Under the pieces are notes generated by a model. That model was not told the origin of the DNA, did not search any database, and was given only the letters and a program-made list of their open reading frames with translations. A DNA stretch of 64,000 nucleotides from an uncultured Bacilli bacterium (lineage in GTDB: Bacteria > Bacillota_I > Bacilli_A > RF39 > UBA660): the NCBI GenBank assembly GCA_934162195.1, contig CAKPHO010000004.1, forward strand, positions 8,326-72,325. Direction: 5' to 3'. The position numbers and the translations under genes are program-made. Positions 55,779 through 64,000 of the stretch are shown here, piece by piece. The first letter of the stretch is position 1. Every line of letters begins with the position of its first letter.

Positions 55779-57164
55779 TTATAATATTTTAGTTCTTAAT
55801 ACTTCTATAACTGGGCGCACACCATAACTAAAATACTGATGAACATTATTGCTGATTAGTTGTCCTTGTTCATTAACCAGCCATGCATTAGGAGATGATC
55901 CAGAATAAGAAGAAGCTGTCCAATAATTGCCACTTACGCTATCCGAATTATTTAAACATCCATATGTTGTACAATTTGTTCTTGTTCTATCATATAACCA
56001 TCCATATTTACATCCTGTTGTGTTTCCACTTGTACATGTTGTACTTGCTGTTGTTGTATTTGTATCAAAATAAAACATACGATAAGCATTCCTTTCATCA
56101 AAAGATAAATTTCCTGTTATTTTAGCTATTTCATTAGCTGTTATTAATCTTGCTTTATAACTACTATAATCTATTGTATAGTTTGCTTTACTATACTGTG
56201 CTGATTGATCCATTGTATAATTTGATGGTGTTATAGTTCCTTGCCATGATTCTGTATCTTTTTTTAACCTCGTCAATACATCTTTGGGACCATCAACTAT
56301 AGTTTTTGTTGAATCCCATGCGATTAAATTTGAAGTATTATGATCTAATAACAAGCTTACTATATTTCCTCCATCATCATTGAAAGCATAAAATTTCAAA
56401 CAGCCCTCTTTTACTCCTGTATTACTTTGAGTTTCTGTATAATCAGACGATGAACATTTTTCTCCTGTTGTTACATTAAAATATACTACTTCTCCATTTG
56501 TATATGGAGGCATTTCTTCTCCTATTATTGTTACAGTTACATCACCATTTACTTTGGATAATGTTAATGTTCCGGTAGTTTTATCCCATACACTTGTTGC
56601 TCCTGCTACTGTTACACTATCTGGTAAAACATATCCTGAATTAGCAGTAAATTTTAACACTTTAACACCTTTTGTTGTTATACTTGATCCATTATTATTA
56701 TCTCCACTTACATTTGTTAGATTATATTTTATAGAATATGTTTCTAATTTTGTGGCAGTATATTTCTTTGTTGTTTCATCATAACTTACATCATATTCTC
56801 CTATTGTCATTGTTGAGTTATTTGTTACTTGACCATTATTTATTGTTATTGTTCCGCCTGATGGTTTATTTCCTTCCATCTCTATAATAACTTTATCTTT
56901 ATCATTTTCTCCACATCCTGATAGTGGACACAAATTACCATCTGGTTGAATTATATATTCACCTTCTAAGATGTTTCCTTCAAGTCTTTCGGTTGCTACT
57001 ACTGTTTCTACTTGTTTTATGTAGCTATCCGCACTTCTCTCAGCTGCTCCTTTCTTTGATTTTTTGATTGTATTCATTACTATTGGTGTTGCTATTAATG
57101 CTATTATTGCTAGCACTACTATTACCGCTAGTAATTCGATTAAAGTAAATCCTCTTTTTTTCAT
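55779..57164 (-). CDS. Prepilin-like protein G with GVRPVI-type C-terminal module
   Basis: 461 residues, the longest here. Signal MKKRG before FTLIELLAVIVVLAII; middle domain as in A and H (NILEGEYIIQPDGNLC). An extra beta domain is inserted (about 155-230; SIKYNLTNVSGDNNNGSS, TVAGATSVWDKTTGTLTLSK). The tip has YWTASSYSGSSPNAWLV and ends YGVRPVIEVLRTKIL. The insertion makes it a longer stalk. It lies between an intact and a dead DUF1016 gene and has its own consensus promoter. Confidence 0.8.
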   Translation of the reverse strand: MKKRGFTLIELLAVIVVLAIIALIATPIVMNTIKKSKKGAAERSADSYIKQVETVVATERLEGNILEGEYIIQPDGNLCPLSGCGENDKDKVIIEMEGNKPSGGTITINNGQVTNNSTMTIGEYDVSYDETTKKYTATKLETYSIKYNLTNVSGDNNNGSSITTKGVKVLKFTANSGYVLPDSVTVAGATSVWDKTTGTLTLSKVNGDVTVTIIGEEMPPYTNGEVVYFNVTTGEKCSSSDYTETQSNTGVKEGCLKFYAFNDDGGNIVSLLLDHNTSNLIAWDSTKTIVDGPKDVLTRLKKDTESWQGTITPSNYTMDQSAQYSKANYTIDYSSYKARLITANEIAKITGNLSFDERNAYRMFYFDTNTTTASTTCTSGNTTGCKYGWLYDRTRTNCTTYGCLNNSDSVSGNYWTASSYSGSSPNAWLVNEQGQLISNNVHQYFSYGVRPVIEVLRTKIL

Positions 57165-57197
57165 AATTTGTCCTCCTACTCTTTACTTTACATTTTA

Positions 57198-57226
57198 ATT
57201 ATATAGCTAGGTTTTTTTATTGTCAA
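57198..57226 (-). promoter_or_regulatory. Consensus promoter of prepilin G
   Basis: Minus strand TTGACA (57221-57226), 17 bases, TATAAT (57198-57203), about 35 bases before the ATG. The -35 lies ~17 bases downstream of the dead DUF1016 gene's position limit and is separate from it only because that gene is no longer translated through. Confidence 0.7.
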
Positions 57227-57242
57227 TCACATTTTCTTTTCT

Positions 57243-58126
57243 TTACACTAACTCATACACTCTTTGATATATCCTATCATCACTACAGTATTCCATTATA
57301 GATTTATTATCTTTCTTACATATAATTATTCCTATTGTTGTATCTTGGTCTACTCTTCTTATATTCTTATCAACATAATTCATATATGTTTCTATTTGTC
57401 CCCTATGTTCTTTCTTTAACTCTGTTACTTTCAGTTATATTACTACATAACAATTATAATTAATATTATAAAGTAATAAATCTATATAATTATATCTATC
57501 TACTATTTTTATTTTGTATTCACTTTCTATATAACAAAAGCAAACACCTAATTCTTTCATAAACCCTGATAACTCTTCAAGTATCAACTTTTGTAATATC
57601 TTCTCCGATATCTTTTTATAATCATAGGTATTCTTAATTAGAATAGGATTCTTTATTAAATCATTTACTTTAGGTTCCTCGTTATTAATCAACTTTTCTT
57701 TTGTTTTTTCGTCTAATCTTTCATATTCTTTATTTTTGATTCTTTCTCTTAACTCCCTTTTACTGAGATTTTGATTAATAATTATTTTTATATAATAATT
57801 GATTTTATTAACATCTTTTAATGGTAATAACTCTACATAATGACTCCAGTTTAAAAGGTGCCCAGTGGGGCACCTTTTTCAATTGCTAAATAAAACTGCC
57901 TCATTCTTTTTAAAGAAGTCTCATTATATCCCCTACCCAAATCATTAGTCAATTTATTTGAATACTCCTTAATAATACCTTCACCATAATGTTTACCTGC
58001 TTCGGATAATAACTTACCTACATTATAATATGTATTTAAATCACTTCTATTTTTACTATAATCTTTTACTCTCTTTGTTATCTCGTTATTTATAAGTTCC
58101 TCTTTTATTTCTCTATAGTAATTCAT
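57243..58126 (-). pseudogene. DUF1016 (YhcG-like) gene, decayed second copy
   Basis: Starts MNYYREIKEELINNEITK behind a full AAGGAGGTGATC site and is close to the copy at 54769. A one-base deletion shifts the frame at the inverted repeat AAAAGGTGCCC/GGGCACCTTTT (57853-57879), giving a premature stop after GAPLGTF. The next frame continues as LKDVNKINYYIKI and LIKNPILIKNTYDYKK, then has an in-frame TAA after NCYVVI inside the nuclease core; the end (GIIICKKDNK, YQRVYELV) is still readable. Two disabling changes, so not a functional nuclease. Confidence 0.85.
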
Positions 58127-58210
58127 GATCACCTCCTTCTAATTATAATATACGAGATAACTTTCCCATTTCCTTTTTATCAAATTAAAAAACCGTAATT
58201 TTTACGGTTT

Positions 58211-61200
58211 TTAAAACAAACTAAGTTGACTTGATTCATCCATACCATCTAGAATGCCCATTGAACGCATTTTTTCAATTAATGTTCCAGAAATCTTTCC
58301 ACGTTTTTGTAAATCTTCAATACTTAAGAAAGTTCCTTTTTCACGTTCTGCGACAATGTTATTAGCGACTGTATCACCTAGCCCATCAATAGATGAGAAT
58401 GGTGGATAAATACTAGTATCATCTTTTACTCCCCATACGGTTGAATTACTTTTATTAAGATCAATTGGTAAAAATTTAATACCACGTGCTGTTGCTTCTA
58501 AACAAACTTTCAAACTTTCAAGTTGTCCCATTTCTTTGTTAGTTGCATCATAACCTTTATTTTGGATTTCAATTATCTTAGCTTTAATAGCGTCATAGCC
58601 TTTTATCATTACTTCAACATCTACATCAGTAGCTTTAGATGTTAACCATGAAGCATAGAAATATACTGGCATATGTACTTTATACCAAGCTATTCTAAAT
58701 GCGCTTATAACATAAGCAGCAGCATGAGCTTTGGGGAACATATACTTAATCTTTTGACAAGAATCAATAAACCAAGGTTCAATACCAGCTTTTTCCATTG
58801 TTTCTCTATGTCCTGCCCAGGTATCTGGATCTTTACTAGCACGACCTTTACGTACAAACTCCATTATTTTGAAGGCCTTAATTGGTGCGACTCCATGATA
58901 CATAAGATAAACCATAATGTCATCACGACATCCGATAACCTCTTTAAATGGTACAATATTATTTTTAATTAATTCTTGAGCATTACCCAACCATACATCA
59001 GTACCATGTGAAAGACCAGAAATCTTAATAAGTTCGGCAAATGTCGTTGGCTTAGTCTCAGCTACCATACTTACTGTAAATGGCGTACCAAATTCAGGTA
59101 TCCCAAGTGTTCCTGTATCATTCATTATTTGTTCTGTTGTAACACCTAAGGCTTTAGTTGATGTAAAGATACTCATTGTTTCTTTATCATCCATTGGAAC
59201 TTTCAAAATGTCGGTTTTAGTTAAATCTTGAATCATACGAAGTTGGGTTGGATCTGAATGTCCTAAAATATCAAGTTTTAATAAATCTTGATCTATGGCA
59301 TGATAATCAAAGTGTGTTGTACGCCATGGACTTGTTGGATCATCAGCAGGAAATTGGAATGGTGTAAAATCAGATACTTCCATATAATCTGGAACAACAA
59401 CTATTCCTCCTGGATGTTGTCCTGTTGTTCTTTTAACACCAGTACAACCTATAGCTAGTCTTTCAACCTCCGCTGTTCTCATTGTTATACCTTTATCTTC
59501 ACAATAACCTTTTACATAACCAAACGCTGTTTTATCCGCAACTGTACCAATTGTTCCAGCACGGTAAACATTATCAACACCAAATAATACTTTGGTATAT
59601 TCGTGAGCAGATGCTTGGTTTAAATCAGAGAAGTTTAAGTCTATATCTGGTACCTTATCAGCATTAAACCCAAGAAATGTAGCAAATGGCATATCTTGAC
59701 CATCTTTATACATAGCTTCTCCACAATTAGGACATTTTTTATCGGGAAGATCAAATCCACTTGAATAAGTAGCTCCTAGTGGATTACCATTGTCGTCATT
59801 AAAAACACTAGTCTTACAATTTAGACAACGATAATGAGCTGGAAGTGGATTTACTTCTGTTATTCCCATCATAGTTGCAACAAAACTTGAACCAACAGAA
59901 CCACGGGAACCAACTAAATAGCCATCATCATTAGAGTGTTTAACTAAACGTTGAGCAATTAAGTATATTGGATCAAATCCTCCACCAATAATACCTCCAA
60001 GTTCTTTCTTTAATTTTTTATTTAAAGCTTCATCAGTTAATTCTCCATCTTCTTCTGTCCATTTATCTTTAAGATAACTAGATAATACTTCTTTTACTTT
60101 ATCAAAACCTGCAACTATTGTTTCATGTACTTTACCAAATACTTCTTTATTAAATTCTTCATCACTAATACTAGGATTAGCTTCTTTTATTCTATCACTA
60201 AAACACTTATAAACAATATCACCATATAACTCTTTAGCAATACGTTCTTCAATGTTGTATGGTAAGTTTTCACCATACCAATCAGCAGCTTTTTCAAATA
60301 CTAAGTCTGTAACAACACGAGGACAATCTAAGTAAGATTTTCCATCATCACTTTTTACACGAGGTGAGAATGGGATTCCATTTGTATCAATAATAACCTC
60401 TATTTCTTCAACCATATCTAATATTTTATTAGTGTTAGTAACAACTATTTCATACGCTAAATCTTTATCTAAGAAACTAAAATCACTAAGCATTTCTTCT
60501 GTTGTTCTAAAGTGTTGAGATGGAATGTTAGTAATATTGTTACGAGCAAGTGGATGTCTTCCTCCTCCAGGTACTTTTTGATTGACAATTATTTCACGGT
60601 AAATTTTATCCTCTCGTGTAAAATGATGCACATCACCCGTGGCAACCATAATCTTACCAGCGTCTTTAACAGCGTCCACAATTTTTTTGATATGATTTTC
60701 AAGTTCAATTTCATCTTTAAAATCACTAGTTTGAATTAAGTGATTATATACTTCTGGTGGTTGAACCTCAACATAATCATAGAAATTGATGATATTAGTA
60801 AGTTCTTGTCCTTCTTTGCTTCTAGCTTCTATAAATACCTCTGATTCATAACATCCACTACCAATAAGCAATCCTTCTCTTAATTCTTCTAACTTACTAC
60901 GTAAGATACGTGGTGTTTTATAAAGATATACAGTATTAGCTAAAGATATTATTTTGAATAAATTCTTTAATCCCTTTTTATTTACAGCAATAGCATTAAA
61001 ATGATAAGTACGTCCAAACTTATGAATTTCATCTTTAGAAATCAATCTTTCTAAGTCACTAATTTTTTCATAATTTTGAGCAATTAATTTTTTCATCATC
61101 TTATCATAAACAAGAGCTGTTCCTTCCGCATCATAATCAGCACGATGGTGAGCATCTTCATCCCAAGGTACATTATAACGTTTAACTAAAGCTGATAAAC

Positions 61201-62863
61201 CATGACGAGCATATCCTTGATCTATAGCCCTTGAAAGTTGTAACGTATCTACTACAGTATTTTTAAATTCACCTAAATTATATTTCTTCATTGCCATTTC
61301 AATAAAAGAAATATCAAATTTTGCATTGTGCGCTACCATAGGAAGGTCTCCTGCCCACTCTAAAAACTTACGAGTAACAGTCTCTTCATTATCTTTACCC
61401 TTAACCATCTCATCAGTAATATATGTTAAATTAGTAATTTTATCAGGAATATGGCACCCAGGATCAATTAATTCATCAAATCTATCAATTATATTTCCAT
61501 CGCATATTTTAACAGCACCAATTTCAATCATCTGATCTCCACCAGCCGCATTAAAACCAGTTGTTTCTGTATCAAATACAACAAAAGTTGTTCCTTCTAA
61601 AGGAAGATCAGTAGGTCTTACAACAATATTGATAGTATCATCAACAAGTGTTAATTCTGTACCATATAAACCTTTAAATTTTTTGCTTGGATCTTCTTGT
61701 TTTTTATTATATGAATTAATTATTCCATAAGCTATTGGAAAAGCTTGACATCCATTATGATCTGTAATAGCAACACCACGATATCCCATGTCTATAGCAC
61801 GGCTAACAAGTTCACAAGTATGCTTACCTAAATCTATTTTTGTTAACCCATCCATTTGACTCATCATCGTGTGAGCATGAAGTTCAACTCTTTTTACTTC
61901 TGCCTTGTCTTCTATTTTTTCTACTTTTTTATCTAATTTATTTATATCCCTAGCATTTAATACAAGTTCTTTAGAAAAAGTATCATTTTTAGTGTAACCT
62001 CTAATTTTTAACCAACTACCAACACCTAAAGCTTTCTTTAAAGTCGAATACTCACTATCTCCTCTAACAAAAACTTTGCAGTACATACTATCTGTATTAT
62101 CAGTGATTTTTAAAGTGATAATTCTAAAATCAGATTTAGATGATTCAAAATAATCTACACCAAATACATAGGCATCAACTGTAACATTGTCTTCTTCTGA
62201 GAATATTGTATTGATTGTTGATACTTTACCATCAATTAATCTTCCTAATATAACATTTGGATCATCTGATTTTTTACTAGAACGATTATAAACTGGTTTA
62301 TCATTTTTAACCACTTCTTTTTTTGCTTCTTCTTTTATTTCTACTTTCAAACTTTCCTTTATTTCTTCAGTAATACTATTATTTATTTCCGCATTAACAT
62401 TAATCATTACATCTAGATCTTTAAAACCGATATTCTCTAAATCTTCTAATAATTTAGAAGATAGACTACTCAACTTCATTTTTTCTGCAAGATTACCTAC
62501 TTCAAATATAATCTTATCATTATCTATTTCACATTTATTATCTTTAAACATTGAAAGTAAAGGATTTTCTTTAGTATATTCATCCATAAATAAATTAATA
62601 TATTCTTTAATATTATCCACAGTATAATTTTTTAAATTTAATTTAAAACTAACATTCTTTACTGTAGGAAAACCTAGAGGTAGTTTTTCTTTAAATTCAA
62701 GATAAGCATCAATACTTAGAGGACTCTCTAAATCTATATAAAAGCAATAATTATCATGACTTCTATTACCTTTTATTTGTTCTATTTTTCCACCATTAAA
62801 AGATGATTTATTTAAATCATCATACTTTATCTGATTCAAAAGAATATTTAGCTTTTCTTCCAT
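58211..62863 (-). CDS. polC: DNA polymerase III alpha subunit, PolC type
   Basis: 1550 residues, slightly longer than usual. N-terminal domain and OB fold (about 225-320), PHP domain split around the exonuclease (RVELHAHTMMSQMDGLTK, ITDHNGCQAFP), DEDD proofreading exonuclease (VFDTETTGFNAAGGDQMIEIG, VAHNAKFDISF), then the polymerase core with a CxxC...CPNCG zinc element and FNADKVPDIDLNFSD carrying the catalytic Asp residues. Main replicative polymerase of low-GC Firmicutes. It is preceded by the remnant region downstream of prepilin H. Confidence 0.97.
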   Translation of the reverse strand: MEEKLNILLNQIKYDDLNKSSFNGGKIEQIKGNRSHDNYCFYIDLESPLSIDAYLEFKEKLPLGFPTVKNVSFKLNLKNYTVDNIKEYINLFMDEYTKENPLLSMFKDNKCEIDNDKIIFEVGNLAEKMKLSSLSSKLLEDLENIGFKDLDVMINVNAEINNSITEEIKESLKVEIKEEAKKEVVKNDKPVYNRSSKKSDDPNVILGRLIDGKVSTINTIFSEEDNVTVDAYVFGVDYFESSKSDFRIITLKITDNTDSMYCKVFVRGDSEYSTLKKALGVGSWLKIRGYTKNDTFSKELVLNARDINKLDKKVEKIEDKAEVKRVELHAHTMMSQMDGLTKIDLGKHTCELVSRAIDMGYRGVAITDHNGCQAFPIAYGIINSYNKKQEDPSKKFKGLYGTELTLVDDTINIVVRPTDLPLEGTTFVVFDTETTGFNAAGGDQMIEIGAVKICDGNIIDRFDELIDPGCHIPDKITNLTYITDEMVKGKDNEETVTRKFLEWAGDLPMVAHNAKFDISFIEMAMKKYNLGEFKNTVVDTLQLSRAIDQGYARHGLSALVKRYNVPWDEDAHHRADYDAEGTALVYDKMMKKLIAQNYEKISDLERLISKDEIHKFGRTYHFNAIAVNKKGLKNLFKIISLANTVYLYKTPRILRSKLEELREGLLIGSGCYESEVFIEARSKEGQELTNIINFYDYVEVQPPEVYNHLIQTSDFKDEIELENHIKKIVDAVKDAGKIMVATGDVHHFTREDKIYREIIVNQKVPGGGRHPLARNNITNIPSQHFRTTEEMLSDFSFLDKDLAYEIVVTNTNKILDMVEEIEVIIDTNGIPFSPRVKSDDGKSYLDCPRVVTDLVFEKAADWYGENLPYNIEERIAKELYGDIVYKCFSDRIKEANPSISDEEFNKEVFGKVHETIVAGFDKVKEVLSSYLKDKWTEEDGELTDEALNKKLKKELGGIIGGGFDPIYLIAQRLVKHSNDDGYLVGSRGSVGSSFVATMMGITEVNPLPAHYRCLNCKTSVFNDDNGNPLGATYSSGFDLPDKKCPNCGEAMYKDGQDMPFATFLGFNADKVPDIDLNFSDLNQASAHEYTKVLFGVDNVYRAGTIGTVADKTAFGYVKGYCEDKGITMRTAEVERLAIGCTGVKRTTGQHPGGIVVVPDYMEVSDFTPFQFPADDPTSPWRTTHFDYHAIDQDLLKLDILGHSDPTQLRMIQDLTKTDILKVPMDDKETMSIFTSTKALGVTTEQIMNDTGTLGIPEFGTPFTVSMVAETKPTTFAELIKISGLSHGTDVWLGNAQELIKNNIVPFKEVIGCRDDIMVYLMYHGVAPIKAFKIMEFVRKGRASKDPDTWAGHRETMEKAGIEPWFIDSCQKIKYMFPKAHAAAYVISAFRIAWYKVHMPVYFYASWLTSKATDVDVEVMIKGYDAIKAKIIEIQNKGYDATNKEMGQLESLKVCLEATARGIKFLPIDLNKSNSTVWGVKDDTSIYPPFSSIDGLGDTVANNIVAEREKGTFLSIEDLQKRGKISGTLIEKMRSMGILDGMDESSQLSLF

Positions 62864-62931
62864 ACTACGCCCCCTAAGTCTACTACTAATTATTTTAACA
62901 TATTTATAATATTTATTTAATATATTTAATG

Positions 62932-62957
62932 AAAAAAATCATGAAAATTCATGATTT
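62932..62957 (-). terminator. Terminator downstream of prepilin H
   Basis: AAATCATGAA/TTCATGATTT stem followed on the minus strand by a T run. It lies just past the prepilin-like remnant and is the first terminator after prepilin H. Confidence 0.75.
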
Positions 62958-62964
62958 TAATTGC

Positions 62965-62997
62965 TTAACTTAATTTAGATTTTAATACTTCTATAAC
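62965..62997 (-). pseudogene. Orphan 3' end of a prepilin gene
   Basis: Minus strand codons read VIEVLKSKLS then stop, nearly the ending of prepilin G (VIEVLRTKIL). Similarity starts exactly where the GVRP codons of an intact gene would end and continues to the stop and terminator. It is separated from the real end of prepilin H by ~170 bases of unrelated sequence, so H appears to have gained a new 3' end in front of its former one. Confidence 0.6.
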
Positions 62998-63015
62998 CAA
63001 ATTTAACGGTAGCCA

Positions 63016-63073
63016 GCCGATTTGAATTCTCAAATCGGCACCTACCTAACGGCAAAAACTAAAGATTTTTGCC
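63016..63073. other. Two perfect hairpins downstream of prepilin H
   Basis: Hairpin 1 (63016-63039): GCCGATTTGA, four-base loop, TCAAATCGGC. Hairpin 2 (63051-63073): GGCAAAAA, seven-base loop, TTTTTGCC. Neither has a T run suited to termination in the prepilin direction. The segment 62998-63167 around them has no gene and is not similar to other parts of the window. Ten-base stems with four-base loops downstream of variable repeats are known in some retroelement targets; a link here is speculative. Confidence 0.5.
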
Positions 63074-63167
63074 TATTACAAGCCAACAAGTTCGACTTAC
63101 TTATTCATCAATCGATGTACTTCACACATTGACATTTATATCATCTTCTATTTCTATTCAATTACCT

Positions 63168-64000
63168 TTATGAGAGATTAGATTTTGAGACAGTTATAAC
63201 TGGGCGAACGCCATAGTCGTAGTAGTTGCCGACGCGGTTGTAGCTCAAGGAGCCGTCGCAGAACACAAACCAAGCGTAGAAAGAGTCAGACGCAAAAGGG
63301 GTTGATGTCCAATAAGCGTATGGAGCACTACTACTATTTAAATTTCCATATAACCATGTTGATAATCCCGAAGTTTTATTACCCGCAGCTTTATATATTT
63401 GATCATATGAAGGTAAGCTTATTTGTGATTCTGTTAATTTTGTCCATCCTGTTGTACTTGTTTTTAAGTATTCTAATGCTCTATCTGCAGCACATGTATT
63501 ATTACTTCCTGATTTACACCAAGCTACTGTATTTCCTCCACTTGTTGTTCCTTTACCATTTGAATCTATGTTTCTATCCATGATTAATGATACATTATCT
63601 CCATTTGTTTCTAGTACAAAGAATGTTTTTGCATCATTATCACCTAATTCACATGTATATTCATCTCCATAGGCATAATTACCACTTGGTACATTCCCTG
63701 TTGTTGCTGCTGTTTTTGATGTACACAATACTTCTACTTGTGGTGTATCTGGTGTTGTACTACTTTCTTTCTCTGTTGCTTCATATGTTTTCCTAGTAGA
63801 ATTATATGTAACATCATAATCTCCTATTGTCATATTTGATGATGATTGATCAACACTTCCATTTGTTATCTTTATTTTTCCTGATGTTGGTTTTTTACCA
63901 TTCATTTCAATTTTAATCTTATCATCATCTGAACAACTTGCACTTTTATCTCTACATAGATTTCCATCACTTGTTATTTGATATTCGCCTTCTAGTACTT
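63168..64000 (-). CDS. Prepilin-like protein H, 5' end outside the window, with candidate variable repeat
   Basis: The frame is open to the right edge; 276 codons plus stop are visible and the prepilin signal would lie beyond. The visible start (VLEGEYQITSDGNLCRD) matches residues after the helix of prepilin A, followed by NGKKPTSGKIKITNGSVDQ and the tip with WLYGNLNSSSAP, YWTSTPFASDSFYAWFV and YDYGVRPVITVSKSNLS. The last part (63201-63320) has 63 G/C in 120 bases and 22 of 40 codons ending in C, unlike all sister genes, as expected of a diversity-generating retroelement target. Confidence 0.8.
   Translation of the reverse strand, partial: VLEGEYQITSDGNLCRDKSASCSDDDKIKIEMNGKKPTSGKIKITNGSVDQSSSNMTIGDYDVTYNSTRKTYEATEKESSTTPDTPQVEVLCTSKTAATTGNVPSGNYAYGDEYTCELGDNDAKTFFVLETNGDNVSLIMDRNIDSNGKGTTSGGNTVAWCKSGSNNTCAADRALEYLKTSTTGWTKLTESQISLPSYDQIYKAAGNKTSGLSTWLYGNLNSSSAPYAYWTSTPFASDSFYAWFVFCDGSLSYNRVGNYYDYGVRPVITVSKSNLS

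Noticed and set aside
57435..58132. Two separate small DUF1016-related genes
   Set aside because: They are pieces of one gene broken by a one-base deletion and a nonsense codon, shown by alignment with the intact copy at 54769.
63001..63049. RYYYAAC-like heptamers (ATTTAAC, ACCTAAC) around a hairpin, suggesting an integron attC site
   Set aside because: Both heptamers are in the same orientation rather than inverted, and no integrase or gene cassette structure is present.

Overview
The window is an AT-rich, low-GC Firmicutes chromosome segment. The gene content (PolC, RNase HIII, LTA synthase, HrcA/CIRCE, T-boxes, YtxG/YtxH-like pair, SigE with its processing protease SpoIIGA, a Cse60-like sporulation protein) points to Bacilli. 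The many prepilin-like genes resemble those of uncultured gut Bacilli (RF39/Erysipelotrichales-like); that placement is an inference. The code is standard: TGA ends genes and TGG encodes Trp. Almost every gene is on the minus strand. Starts are preceded either by AGGAGG-type sites or by GGTGAT, the other half of the extended anti-SD complement.

Layout. 1-2.1 kb: sigE (cut by the edge), spoIIGA, prepilin A. 2.2-7.6 kb: a two-gene sensor operon with a degenerate GGDEF domain behind a palindromic operator, ytxG/ytxH-like genes, two cell-envelope genes and trmB. 7.7-14.1 kb: prepilin B, a 48-aa SOS-controlled membrane peptide divergent from lexA, prepilin C, trxA, cvpA, rnhC, mutM, murI. 14.2-19.1 kb: serS co-transcribed with an HD-domain protein behind a serine T-box, tRNA-Cys, ltaS. 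19.1-26 kb: a structured RNA candidate, yihY, a U32 peptidase, prepilin D, rnhB, a radical SAM protein. 25.9-33.2 kb: prepilin E with an upstream 200-bp leader element, ftsK, a minimal alaS with two kinases behind an alanine T-box, frr. 33.2-40.6 kb: a type I toxin-antitoxin candidate, then hrcA-grpE-dnaK-pepF-dnaJ behind two CIRCE sites. 40.6-46.6 kb: prepilin F with a second copy of the leader element, greA, clpC, cse60. 46.6-54.8 kb: metallopeptidase, P-type ATPase, a dead Fic gene, CDF transporter, polA, uvsE. 54.8-64 kb: an intact and a dead DUF1016 nuclease gene flanking prepilin G, polC, and prepilin H running off the right edge.

The most interesting system is the dispersed family of eight prepilin-like genes. 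Six share the same N-terminus and a beta-rich middle and differ at the tip; at least four tips end in a GVRPVI lectin-like module. In prepilin H the last 120 bases of that module are about 52% GC and dominated by NNC codons, in a genome that otherwise prefers A/T-ending codons. This is the footprint expected of the variable repeat of a diversity-generating retroelement. No reverse transcriptase or template repeat is present in the window, so the machinery would have to be elsewhere. Prepilins E and F each sit behind a near-identical leader with a consensus promoter, a 19-codon ORF containing a run of nine G, and a strong terminator. A one-base contraction of the G run would carry ribosomes into that terminator, so a phase-variable attenuator is plausible. 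No pilus assembly genes (pilB, pilC, pilD) are visible here.
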